Source: Bacillota bacterium
GTDB lineage: Bacteria > Bacillota > UBA4882 > UBA10575
Length of the DNA stretch: 39,080 bases
Direction: 5' to 3'
Assembly (NCBI GenBank): GCA_012838955.1
Contig: DUOH01000052.1
Location: forward strand, 1 to 39,080
Made by a program: the position numbers and the translations under genes. Under the pieces are notes generated by a model. The model was not told the DNA's origin, searched no databases, and saw only the letters and a program-made list of their open reading frames with translations. This document shows positions 16,786 to 24,893 of this stretch, one piece after another (the first letter of the stretch is position 1; each line of letters starts with the position of its first letter).

Positions 16786-17564
16786 TGACTAATTTCCGCC
16801 TTTACCTTCAGGGAGTGAAGGTCGCGTTATCCTCCAGAATGGCCTACAGAGGCGACTTCTTTATGAGCATGATCATTATGTTACTGGTGGAGATGGGCGC
16901 CCCGCTGCTGACGATCTTAATCTACCATAACGGGGCCTCGTTTCCCGGCTGGACCATGTATGAAGCCCTGCTGCTCCAAGGGGTGTTTCTGTTGGCCAAA
17001 GGGATCGCGTTCCCCTTCTTCTTTGGGATCGTCTGGAATACCATTGGCCGGGTGCAAGAGGGAACCTTTGATCTGTTATTGATTAAGCCCAAATCCGTGC
17101 TTTTCTTGGCGATCGTCACCGCATTTGACTCTGAAGACCTGGGAAAACTCCTCGGCGGAATCACACTCTTTGCCCTATCCCTCAGTGAGATTCCTCCTCC
17201 GGGGCTTTGGGAATGGCTGCAGTTTGCAGCGTTATTCTTCATCGCTCTGACTACCCTGTTTGGGTTTGCTCTGATCTTGGCCGGCTTGGGCATCGTCTGG
17301 ATCGGTAATTTCCGGGTCTATGACATCTTTGAGTCTGTAGTCAATTTTGGCAAGTATCCGGCGGCGCTCTTTTCCAAGTCTGTACAGACTATGATTACCT
17401 TAATAATCCCCATTGCCATCCTGGGATACATACCAGCTACGGCCTTGCTGGGGAAACCGGCAGCCGGAACTTGGTCCGCAGTAACCGTCAGTGTCGTTTT
17501 TCTCCTATTCAGCCTTTGGTTTTGGCATTGGATGTTAAAGAAGTATAGCAGCGCAGGTGGGTGA
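16782..17564 (+). CDS. ABC-2 type transporter permease (second of two)
   Basis: About 260 residues with roughly six membrane segments and the same family character as the preceding gene (AYRGDFFMSMIIMLLVEMGAP near the start, VYDIFESVVNFGKYP before the last segments). The ATG at 16782 overlaps the previous stop as ATGA and has a G-rich ribosome site (GGGGGTGGGAG). A longer frame from 16743 would lie inside the neighbour and is rejected. It should form the heterodimeric membrane part of the exporter. Confidence 0.85.
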   Translation: MMTNFRLYLQGVKVALSSRMAYRGDFFMSMIIMLLVEMGAPLLTILIYHNGASFPGWTMYEALLLQGVFLLAKGIAFPFFFGIVWNTIGRVQEGTFDLLLIKPKSVLFLAIVTAFDSEDLGKLLGGITLFALSLSEIPPPGLWEWLQFAALFFIALTTLFGFALILAGLGIVWIGNFRVYDIFESVVNFGKYPAALFSKSVQTMITLIIPIAILGYIPATALLGKPAAGTWSAVTVSVVFLLFSLWFWHWMLKKYSSAGG

Positions 17565-17568
17565 GAAG

Positions 17569-18537
17569 ATGATTATAAAAGTAGAAAACTTGACGAAAGT
17601 CTTTAAATCGTATCAACGGGGCAATACCTTCGGGGAGGCGGTCAAGAGTCTATTTGTCCGGAAACCCATCTATGTTCATGCCTTAAAGGGAATCTCTTTT
17701 AATATAGAAGAAGGCGAGTTAGTAGGATTTCTCGGGCCGAACGGCGCCGGTAAATCCACTACGCTAAAGATCTTGACCGGTATTATGCACCCATCCGGAG
17801 GAAAAGCCGAGATCATGGGCTACACCCCTTGGAAAGACCGAAAAAAGTACGTGGCCAAGATTGGCGCGGTCTTCGGACAAAAGTCCCAGTTGTTATGGGA
17901 TATCCCACCGGTCGACGCCTTTTATCTCAATAAAGCCATCTACTCTATACCGGAGCGGAGTTTCAAGAAGACCCTACATAAAATGGTGGAACTCTTGGGG
18001 GTAGAGGAGTTGATTAAGAAACCCACCAGACAGCTTTCTCTTGGCGAGCGGATGAAGTGTGAGTTTATCATGGCCATGCTGCACAAGCCGAAGATCGTCT
18101 TCTTGGATGAGCCCACCATCGGCCTTGATGTCATCGCCAAGGACAAGATCAGGGAGTTCATTTTGGAGATGAACAGAAACGGGGTGACTTTTATCTTAAC
18201 CACTCATGACCTGGACGACATCGCGCATCTGGCGCAAAGGGTCATTGTGGTTAACCACGGAGAGATCGTCTTCGATGATTCCCTTACTACATTACGGAAT
18301 TATCTGGGAGTGAAGAAGATCATCTCCGTCTCAACGATGCGGCCCCTTCCGGAGTTGCGCCTTCCGGGGATTAAGATCACCAACCGGATCTCGGATTACA
18401 AAGCCGAATTGGAGCTTGATCTCTCTAAGTATGAATTGAATAAGTTCATTGCCTTAGTGAACAAATCCAGTACCATCATGGACTTGTCAGTTCAAGATCC
18501 CGAGATTGAAGAGGTGATCAAAGGGTTGTATCACTAA
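17569..18537 (+). CDS. ABC-2 exporter ATP-binding subunit
   Basis: About 322 residues. The nucleotide-binding domain has GPNGAGKSTTLKIL (Walker A), a Q-loop at VFGQKSQLLWDIP, the signature LSLGERMKCEF, Walker B IVFLDEPTIGLD and the switch His in TTHDLDDI. The C-terminal 80 or so residues form the extra domain typical of NatA-like exporter ATPases. ATG 17569 lies 4 bases after the permease stop; a GTG at 17557 would overlap it. Together with the two permeases it makes a complete three-gene exporter. Its end abuts a PhzF gene remnant with no gap, suggesting a past deletion at this edge. Confidence 0.92.
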   Translation: MIIKVENLTKVFKSYQRGNTFGEAVKSLFVRKPIYVHALKGISFNIEEGELVGFLGPNGAGKSTTLKILTGIMHPSGGKAEIMGYTPWKDRKKYVAKIGAVFGQKSQLLWDIPPVDAFYLNKAIYSIPERSFKKTLHKMVELLGVEELIKKPTRQLSLGERMKCEFIMAMLHKPKIVFLDEPTIGLDVIAKDKIREFILEMNRNGVTFILTTHDLDDIAHLAQRVIVVNHGEIVFDDSLTTLRNYLGVKKIISVSTMRPLPELRLPGIKITNRISDYKAELELDLSKYELNKFIALVNKSSTIMDLSVQDPEIEEVIKGLYH

Positions 18538-18539
18538 GG

Positions 18540-18790
18540 ATCCGTGATGAAAAGATAAACTTTGTTTCGCGCTTCTTCGCGCCGGAGATAGGAGTATTTG
18601 AGAGGATCCAGTCACCGGTTCGGCCCATTGTTGCCTGGGGCCTTATTGGCAGAGAAAACTGCACAAGGATAATTTTCTTACCTATCAAGCCTCGGAACGG
18701 GGTGGAGTATTAAAGCTGCAAATCACTGGGGAGCGCGTCTTAATCTCTGGGCAAGCAGTAACAGTACTGGAGGGGCAGTTATTATACTAA
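18540..18790 (+). pseudogene. PhzF-family isomerase remnant, 5'-truncated and frameshifted
   Basis: Translation gives the C-terminal third of a PhzF-like protein in two frames. DEKINFVSRFFAPEIGVFE (18546-18602) is followed by two extra bases, then DPVTGSAHCCLGPYW (18605-18649). The frame continues through YQASERGGVLKLQITG and ISGQAVTVLEGQLLY to a stop at 18788-18790. The expected family sequence is GVxEDPVTGSAH, so the two halves join perfectly if AG at 18603-18604 is removed. The N-terminal two-thirds is missing; the previous gene ends at 18537. No start codon or ribosome site is present. PhzF proteins are isomerases or epimerase-like enzymes of a two-lobed fold. Confidence 0.85.
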
Positions 18791-19023
18791 AAATCTTAGT
18801 CTCCAGATGTTGGGGAAAGGATTGAAGCAGGTGAGAGCAGAGATGAAACGCCAGTACCGGTTTGGGTAAAGTGTTTCCAGGGACCGGGAAGAAGCGCTTC
18901 CAAGCAACAGTAAGCATATAGAACCCTCGAGCAGCAGGTGACTGAAGAATTCTACTGGCGCCAGCAGGTTTCTCCTTCAACGGATGCAGAACCTGAAAAA
19001 GCAAAAAGAAAGGAAGTTGAGGT
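18791..19023. other. Non-coding stretch with a GAAGCGCTTC palindrome
   Basis: A perfect 10-base palindrome GAAGCGCTTC at 18891-18900 lies about 125 bases before the mutarotase-like gene. Its centre resembles operators of LacI-family sugar repressors, but the flanks do not fit the cre consensus. No coding sequence was recognised in the stretch, and the promoter for the next gene was not identified. Confidence 0.3.
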
Positions 19024-19896
19024 TTGTTGAAATTGATGAATCAACGTTTGCAGGTGGAGATAGCGGAACCGGGCCAAGTGTACCGGGGTTCCCGCTTTGA
19101 CTGGACGGGTTTTATTACTCAGGTAACCCTGGACGGGCGGCATACATACTGTGTTCCTGAGTCCTTAGAGCCAGGGCAGGGCAGTGGCGGGTGCGGAATC
19201 TGTAATGAATTCGGTATCGCAGAACCTGTCGGATATGAGGACCTGACGCCGGGCGGGTATTTTCCCAAGATCGGGGTAGGCCTCTTGAAACGTCCTGATC
19301 ACAAGCCTTATGATTTTTTCCGTCCTTATGAGATCATCCCCTTTCCCATCACGATGGTGAATATCCCGGATGGCGTCAAATTTATCGTCGAACCTTTGGA
19401 GTGCCGTGGTTACCTGCTTGAACTGGAAAAAACCATCACCATCAATGAGAATCAACTGCAGATCGATTACTTTCTCAAGAATCTGGGTGAGCGGGCGGTG
19501 CGCACCACCGAATATTGTCATAATTTCATCGGTATTGACGGATGTCAAGTGGGCGCCGATTATAAGCTAGAGTTCTTATATCCTGTACAGCTCCTTCCGG
19601 AAGAGAACGCTACGTCTCAGAGAGTTTTAAGCATAAACGGGCAAGAAATCAGCTGGAATTTCCAACCTGCAGAGGACTTCTACGGACAGCTGGAAAATAT
19701 CTCTCCGGAGGCGCCCCATCAGTGGACAATCCGGCATCTGCCTACTAACACAGAGGTCAAGGAGGAGAGCTTCTTTACTCCGGTACGCGTGGCCTTTTGG
19801 GGGAAGGGGCATGTGATCAGTCCGGAGGTGTTTATTGAGATCAAGGTTGGCCCGGGAGAGACTCAAAAGTGGAGCCGGAGATATACTTTTTCTTAG
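19024..19896 (+). CDS. Galactose-mutarotase-fold protein (aldose epimerase-like)
   Basis: 290 residues predicted to form a large beta-sandwich. The stretches QVYRGSRFDWTGFITQV near the N-terminus, FPKIGVGLLKR, YCHNFIGIDG and PEVFIEIKVGPGETQKWSR fit the aldose-1-epimerase superfamily, a fold that acts on the anomeric carbon of sugars. The motif Y(R)GxRFDWTG is typical of an uncharacterised bacterial branch, so the exact sugar is unknown. Start candidates are TTG at 19024 (AAGGAAG 7 bases upstream), TTG 19027 and ATG 19036. There is no signal peptide, so it is cytoplasmic. It is probably monocistronic. Confidence 0.6.
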   Translation: MLKLMNQRLQVEIAEPGQVYRGSRFDWTGFITQVTLDGRHTYCVPESLEPGQGSGGCGICNEFGIAEPVGYEDLTPGGYFPKIGVGLLKRPDHKPYDFFRPYEIIPFPITMVNIPDGVKFIVEPLECRGYLLELEKTITINENQLQIDYFLKNLGERAVRTTEYCHNFIGIDGCQVGADYKLEFLYPVQLLPEENATSQRVLSINGQEISWNFQPAEDFYGQLENISPEAPHQWTIRHLPTNTEVKEESFFTPVRVAFWGKGHVISPEVFIEIKVGPGETQKWSRRYTFS

Positions 19897-20063
19897 TAAC
19901 AATAATTTTTTTGGCCACTGCCCAGGACCAGCTGGGACAGGCGTAGATTCATTGAGCCTAGGCGCGTGGCGCGATAGATTCCGGCTTTTACCAGAACCCT
20001 AATATTATGCTAAATTTTATAAAAAAATCTTTATCAAAAGGATTTTAAAAACGTAAAGAGAAG

Positions 20064-20103
20064 ATAGACGGTGATTATTTTCCAGAAATAACCGTCTATT
20101 TTT
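20064..20103 (+). terminator. Terminator-like hairpin just before the envelope operon, possible attenuator
   Basis: ATAGACGGT (20064-20072) pairs with ACCGTCTAT (20091-20099), extended inward by A/T pairs, followed by TTTTT. It is 168 bases after the mutarotase-like gene and only 32 bases before the ATPase start, too close for a full promoter in between. It either ends the upstream transcript or acts as an attenuator for the operon. Confidence 0.75.
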
Positions 20104-20135
20104 CTTTGGAAGCGCATGGAAGGGGGAGCGGGTAG

Positions 20136-20816
20136 ATGAATGTCATAGAAGTTCAGGGGTTAAAGAAGGATTATCCCTTGGGAAAGACAATTGTGCATGC
20201 GTTAAGAGGGATCGACTTTTCTGTAGAAGAAGGGGCTTTTTTATCTATTGTCGGGCCATCCGGTAGCGGGAAGACCACACTTCTCAATATCATCGGGTGC
20301 ATTGATCACCCCACCGCTGGTCGGGTTAGAATCCATGACCAGGAGATCAGTGAACTCAATGATAAGCAAATCACGGATCTGCGACTACATAGAATCGGCT
20401 TTATTTTTCAGTCATTCAACTTGATCCCAGTCTTAAATGTTTGGGAGAATGTGGAGTTCCCCCTGTTACTCATGAAGGATAAGCGGAAAGAAGAGATTGC
20501 TGCCAGGGTGGAAAGGCTGATTAGAGCAGTAGGCCTTCTGGATTATATGGCACACAAACCCGCTGAATTATCCGGCGGGCAAAGACAAAGGGTGGCGATC
20601 GCCCGGGCTTTGGTGGGCAACCCTGATATTGTCTTAGCGGATGAGCCCACTGCCAACCTGGATTCAGAGACCAGTGAATCCATTTTAAAGTTGATGAGAG
20701 AGTTGAATGAGGCGGAGAGAACCACCTTTATCTTTTCTACACATGATCCGGAAGTCCTGAAATATGCCGGTAAGATTGTGAAGATCAAAGACGGTATGAT
20801 TGTGGGACAGGAGTGA
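20136..20816 (+). CDS. LolD/MacB-type ABC transporter ATP-binding protein
   Basis: 226 residues, the standard length for LolD/MacB/FtsE-type ATPases. Motifs: VGPSGSGKTTLLNIIGCID (Walker A), FQSFNLIPVLNVWENV (Q-loop and the NVxxN-like region of this subclass), LSGGQRQRVAIARAL (signature), VLADEPTANLD (Walker B) and STHDPEV (switch). These ATPases drive FtsX-type permeases that work mechanically across the periplasm, such as lipoprotein release (LolCDE) or MacAB export. The ribosome site is GGAAGGGGGAG. It is the first gene of a five-gene run (20136-26306) with tight spacing throughout; the next gene starts 5 bases after its stop. Confidence 0.93.
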   Translation: MNVIEVQGLKKDYPLGKTIVHALRGIDFSVEEGAFLSIVGPSGSGKTTLLNIIGCIDHPTAGRVRIHDQEISELNDKQITDLRLHRIGFIFQSFNLIPVLNVWENVEFPLLLMKDKRKEEIAARVERLIRAVGLLDYMAHKPAELSGGQRQRVAIARALVGNPDIVLADEPTANLDSETSESILKLMRELNEAERTTFIFSTHDPEVLKYAGKIVKIKDGMIVGQE

Positions 20817-20821
20817 TCAGT

Positions 20822-22345
20822 ATGGGACTGACTTTTAAGATTGCCTGGCGAAACATCTGGCGGCACAAAGGAAAAAGCCTGGTCATTGGGGTTATCTTGT
20901 TTATCGGGGCTCTCTTGATGACGGTGGGTAATGGAATGATCTCCGGTATGGAGAACGGGTTGTCCGAGAATATTGTCAACTTGTTCACCGGAGACATTCT
21001 TATTATCTCTGATGAGCAGGAAAAAGATAATATTTTGTTGGATCTGATGACTGCCAAACCCTTGAAAGTAATCAAAAATTACGAGGCAGCCAGAGAGGTT
21101 TTGGAGAGTGAGGAGATGATCGCAGATTATCTCCCAGCTGCCTCTGGATTGGTTTTTCTTTTAAATCCCCGTTCGGAGATGGGTTCCGTTTATCTGTTAG
21201 GTGTTGATATTGACCGTTATCAAAGGATGTTCCCAAATAGCATTAAGATTACGGAAGGCCGTATTTTTGAGCGGGGAGAACGGGGGGTGCTTATCTCCGA
21301 ATTCGCCAGAAAGCCCTTGTACGATTTTATGGAATACTGGTTGCTTCCTCAGGACGGAATTCTGGATGAAAGTAAGCTTCCGGAGGAGGCCAAAGAGGAT
21401 CTGGCCAACCTTGATGTGCGTAGTGATATTGTTTTTATGGGCGCCAGTGACTCCAATTCGACCATAGATATTCGGGTGCCGGTGACCGGCATTATAGAGT
21501 ATAAAGCCTTAAATAAGATCTGGGGTTACTATTGTTTGGTGGATATCGAGTCTTTCCGGGAGGCCCATAATTATGTGACCGGAGCGGATCGCGCCGCTGA
21601 GCTTTCGCCGGAGGAAGAGGATTTACTGGCCACGGAAGATCTGGAGGACCTTTTTTCTAGCGGAGACTTGTTTACGGATGTGATCACCGACGAAAGCATC
21701 ACCCTTGATCAGCTTCGGGAGGAGACTGCTAGAGAGCTTGTAGATTATGATTTGGATGACGGTTCATATAACCTGGCCTTTATCAAGCTGAAAGCAGGGG
21801 TCTCTACCCAAGAGGCTCTGGCTAAGCTGAACAGAGTTTTTCGGGAGAAGGGGATCAAAGTCAGGGCAATCAGCTGGAAAGAGGCGGTCGGCGCCATTGG
21901 CAGCATGGCGGTAATGGTCAAAGCAGCGTTGAACCTCTTCATAATGTTCATCTTCTTTGTGGCCATGATTATCATTATGAATACCCTTAGTATGGCGGCA
22001 TTGGAAAGAACTTCCGAATTGGCGATGATGAGAGCGATTGGAGCGCGTAAAGGGTTCCTTAGAAGAATGTTCTTGGCGGAGACTTCCCTCCTTTCCTTCT
22101 TCTTTGGCGGTTTGGGGATCGCCTCCGGGATCATCGTCATTTATCTGATCAGAGCCGCAGATATCTCCACTACCAATGAGATACTGCAGTTGTTATATGG
22201 CGGAGAAAAACTAAGTCCCCTGTACACGTCGGCCGATTTTCTACTCGGCTTGGTGGAACTGGGGATAGTCACCTTCCTATCAGTCATCTATCCCTTACGG
22301 GTGGTGGGTAAAATCGTCCCTCTTGACGCCATTGTCCGGGAGTAA
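20822..22345 (+). CDS. FtsX-type ABC permease (LolC/E-like), first
   Basis: About 507 residues. One N-terminal membrane segment (WRNIWRHKGKSLVIGVILFI) is followed by a large extracytoplasmic region (about 45-370) and then three closely placed C-terminal segments that form the FtsX domain (ALERTSELAMMRAIGARKGF is the usual coupling stretch). This is the four-segment layout of LolC/LolE/MacB permeases. ATG 20822 has AGGAG 8 bases upstream; GTG 20813 overlaps the ATPase stop and is less likely. The periplasmic part is acidic and longer than in many MacB-type permeases. It should pair with the next gene as a heterodimer. Confidence 0.88.
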   Translation: MGLTFKIAWRNIWRHKGKSLVIGVILFIGALLMTVGNGMISGMENGLSENIVNLFTGDILIISDEQEKDNILLDLMTAKPLKVIKNYEAAREVLESEEMIADYLPAASGLVFLLNPRSEMGSVYLLGVDIDRYQRMFPNSIKITEGRIFERGERGVLISEFARKPLYDFMEYWLLPQDGILDESKLPEEAKEDLANLDVRSDIVFMGASDSNSTIDIRVPVTGIIEYKALNKIWGYYCLVDIESFREAHNYVTGADRAAELSPEEEDLLATEDLEDLFSSGDLFTDVITDESITLDQLREETARELVDYDLDDGSYNLAFIKLKAGVSTQEALAKLNRVFREKGIKVRAISWKEAVGAIGSMAVMVKAALNLFIMFIFFVAMIIIMNTLSMAALERTSELAMMRAIGARKGFLRRMFLAETSLLSFFFGGLGIASGIIVIYLIRAADISTTNEILQLLYGGEKLSPLYTSADFLLGLVELGIVTFLSVIYPLRVVGKIVPLDAIVRE

Positions 22346-22360
22346 AGTGGAGGTGAGATA

Positions 22361-24085
22361 ATGGGACTAGTAACTAGATTAAGCTGGCGAAATCTTGTGC
22401 GGCAAAAAAAGAGGAATCTGTTCCTTGGGATCTGCATCGGGTTCGGTATGATGATTTTGGTTGTTGCCAACTCCTTCTCCCATGGCATGGTTGATGTCTT
22501 AATTAATGAAGTGGTTTCTTATGCCTTCGGACATTTGGTTGTTGACGGTACCCAAGGCAACAGTTATTTCACGATGATCAGGGATAAAGAAAGAATAGTC
22601 AAGATTATCGAAGAAAACATCAAACCAGAGGATTTACTGGAGATCAATGAAAACTTGGGAATGATGGGTAGAGCGGTTGGCAACGGGGAAGCCGATAATG
22701 TAGTAGTGGTAGGAGTAACCATTGAAGAAGATGAGAAGTACTTCTTTAACGACTTTTTTACTTTACTAGACGGCAATTTTGATGATTATTTCAGTACGGA
22801 TTATGAATACCCGGTTATAGTCTCGTCGGCAATGGCTAAATCACTAAATGTAAAGGTGCATGATACGATAAAGATCCGCATACCAATGGTGACTGGACAG
22901 ATTCAAGCGGCAAAACTAACGGTGATTGCGATTGCGGACGCCAGCAACACCTTTATGAATATGGTCCTCTTTATGCAAGGTTATCGAGTCAAGGAACTCC
23001 TTGGCTACAAACCGTGGGAATCCGCCAGCTTGCAGGTGACCTTGCGGGATCCTTTGAAGACTGCCAAGTATTATGCGGATATTTTGCATGAAAAATTAAA
23101 ACCGGGAGTAATTTGTGTGGCCGGAAAAATTGGGCGAGCCGACTGTCAGCTTGTCGCCTTTAAACATCATGACCAGGCGAAAGAGGCCTTGCGGGCGGAA
23201 GTGACCATCGTGGCCGGTGATCCGGAGAAAGCCTGGGAGAAAAGAGGCGTGATGGTCAGCAAGGCTTTAGCGCAGAAGTTGGGGTTGAAAGCCGGCGATA
23301 AATTTAACTATTCTTATCAGACTAAGTTTCGGGGGATATATGAAGAGGAATTTACGGTTGACGCGATCTATGATTCCCGGACCAAGCTAGGCGCTGATGT
23401 TTTGTTAGTCAATGAAGAGCGTATTCACGACATACTTAACACCTACTTACCCGCAGAGTTTCAGGAGTTTCTAGCGGAGGATGATCCACTGTACACTGCT
23501 TTGGCCACGGAATGGAAGTTGCTGAGGAGAAGTAAGGACAGTCAGGAGTTGGAGAAGTTATATAAGAACGAGAGGAAAAATAAGAGTACTCAGAGTAGAT
23601 TAAACATCATCACTATGTATGAGGGGGCCAGCGATATTTTGAAGCTGGAAGCCGTCCTCAATTTGCTTACCATGAATGCCGTGCTGATCCTGTTCTTTAT
23701 CATCTTGATTGGCGTAGTCAATACCTTACGGATGACAATTAAAGAACGAACTAGGGAGATCGGGACGATCAGAGCGATAGGCATGCAAAAGCGGGATGTG
23801 CGTAATGTTTTCATCATGGAGACCCTATTCTTAACTGCCCTTTCCTGCATAGCCGGTGTAACCTTGGGAATCGTAGTGATTAAGGTCCTGGGTGCGTTCA
23901 CCTTTAATTCTACCGGTGCTTTAAGCATTATCCTCAAAGACGGACGTCTGGTCTTTAAATTAGCTCCCCTTAGTATATTGGGGAATTTTCTCTTAATTCT
24001 AGTTATCGCTTGTGTCACCGCCTACTTCCCGGCTAGACACGCGGCCAACTTGTCGGCGGTGGAGGCTTTGCGGCATTATGAGTAA
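22361..24085 (+). CDS. FtsX-type ABC permease (LolC/E-like), second
   Basis: 574 residues with the same layout as the preceding permease: N-terminal segment (LSWRNLVRQKKRNLFLGICI), large periplasmic region (about 45-440), and the FtsX domain at the end (TIKERTREIGTIRAIGMQKR), closing with ARHAANLSAVEALRHYE, typical of the family. GGAGGTGAG lies just before the ATG, 15 bases after the previous stop. The N-terminal similarity between the two permeases suggests gene duplication followed by divergence, as with LolC and LolE. Confidence 0.88.
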   Translation: MGLVTRLSWRNLVRQKKRNLFLGICIGFGMMILVVANSFSHGMVDVLINEVVSYAFGHLVVDGTQGNSYFTMIRDKERIVKIIEENIKPEDLLEINENLGMMGRAVGNGEADNVVVVGVTIEEDEKYFFNDFFTLLDGNFDDYFSTDYEYPVIVSSAMAKSLNVKVHDTIKIRIPMVTGQIQAAKLTVIAIADASNTFMNMVLFMQGYRVKELLGYKPWESASLQVTLRDPLKTAKYYADILHEKLKPGVICVAGKIGRADCQLVAFKHHDQAKEALRAEVTIVAGDPEKAWEKRGVMVSKALAQKLGLKAGDKFNYSYQTKFRGIYEEEFTVDAIYDSRTKLGADVLLVNEERIHDILNTYLPAEFQEFLAEDDPLYTALATEWKLLRRSKDSQELEKLYKNERKNKSTQSRLNIITMYEGASDILKLEAVLNLLTMNAVLILFFIILIGVVNTLRMTIKERTREIGTIRAIGMQKRDVRNVFIMETLFLTALSCIAGVTLGIVVIKVLGAFTFNSTGALSIILKDGRLVFKLAPLSILGNFLLILVIACVTAYFPARHAANLSAVEALRHYE

Positions 24086-24108
24086 CTAACTGGAGGGGGT
24101 ATGCTGGA

Positions 24109-24879
24109 TTGGCTAAACGTATAATAACCGTTTTGGTTTGCTCATTATTCATCGTCTCTGGTTTCATCTACGCCGCTCCGGGAGTAAACGATCTCCTGGC
24201 GGAGATTGATGAGATGATGGATTTGGAATCGGACGGCACGGCCAAAGTAAAGATTACTCAGCAGAAAGCCGGTGAAGGGGTCAAGGTTTATGAGGCCATC
24301 TATTATTTGAGAGATCGGGATGATGCTTTTTTGATTATTATGACCGCGCCGGAAGTCGAGAAAGGTAACGGCTATCTTAAGCAGGATGACAATTTTTGGA
24401 TGTACCGGAGGAATACCAGAACTTTTCAACATATCAACAGGGACGAGAGCATCGCCGGGACTAACGCCAAAGGAGGAGACTTCGAAAATAAAAAGCTGAC
24501 CGAGTTATATAAACCAACTCTCAATGAGGCTGGAGAAGAGATTATCACCGAAACCATGATTGGGAAGGTTCCGGTCTATCAATTTGAACTCACTGCCAAG
24601 ACCGAAGATGTAACTTATCCGAAGGTAATCTTCTGGGTCAGACAGGATAATTATTTGCCCTTAAAGACAGAGGGTTATTCTTTGAGTGGCACATTGATGG
24701 AGTCCGCGTATTACCTTAAATATACCAGGATTGGCGGGAAGTATATGTGGGTGAAGGCCATGTTTGTGGATGAGTTTGAAAAGGGCAATAAGGCAGTGGT
24801 AGAAATCCAGAATATTTCCTTGCAAAAGATTGAGGATCATGTTTTTACCAAGACCTATCTGGAAAACTTAAGTAAGTAG
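24109..24879 (+). CDS. LolA-like outer membrane lipoprotein-sorting protein
   Basis: 256 residues. A signal peptide (KRIITVLVCSLFIVSGFIY, cut near YAA/PG) directs it to the periplasm. There is no lipobox Cys, so it is soluble. The mature part fits the PF17131-type LolA-like family: the stretches YYLRDRDDAFLIIMTAPE, NFWMYRRNTRTFQHI, PTLNEAGEE, VYQFELTAK and PKVIFWVRQDNYLP are characteristic, describing a half-barrel that shields a lipid moiety. The start is TTG 24109 with GGAGGG about 10 bases upstream; an ATG at 24101 is out of frame. It follows two FtsX permeases and precedes an outer-membrane barrel, as expected for the periplasmic shuttle of the system. Confidence 0.85.
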   Translation: MAKRIITVLVCSLFIVSGFIYAAPGVNDLLAEIDEMMDLESDGTAKVKITQQKAGEGVKVYEAIYYLRDRDDAFLIIMTAPEVEKGNGYLKQDDNFWMYRRNTRTFQHINRDESIAGTNAKGGDFENKKLTELYKPTLNEAGEEIITETMIGKVPVYQFELTAKTEDVTYPKVIFWVRQDNYLPLKTEGYSLSGTLMESAYYLKYTRIGGKYMWVKAMFVDEFEKGNKAVVEIQNISLQKIEDHVFTKTYLENLSK

Positions 24880-24893
24880 GGGAGAGTTGACCA

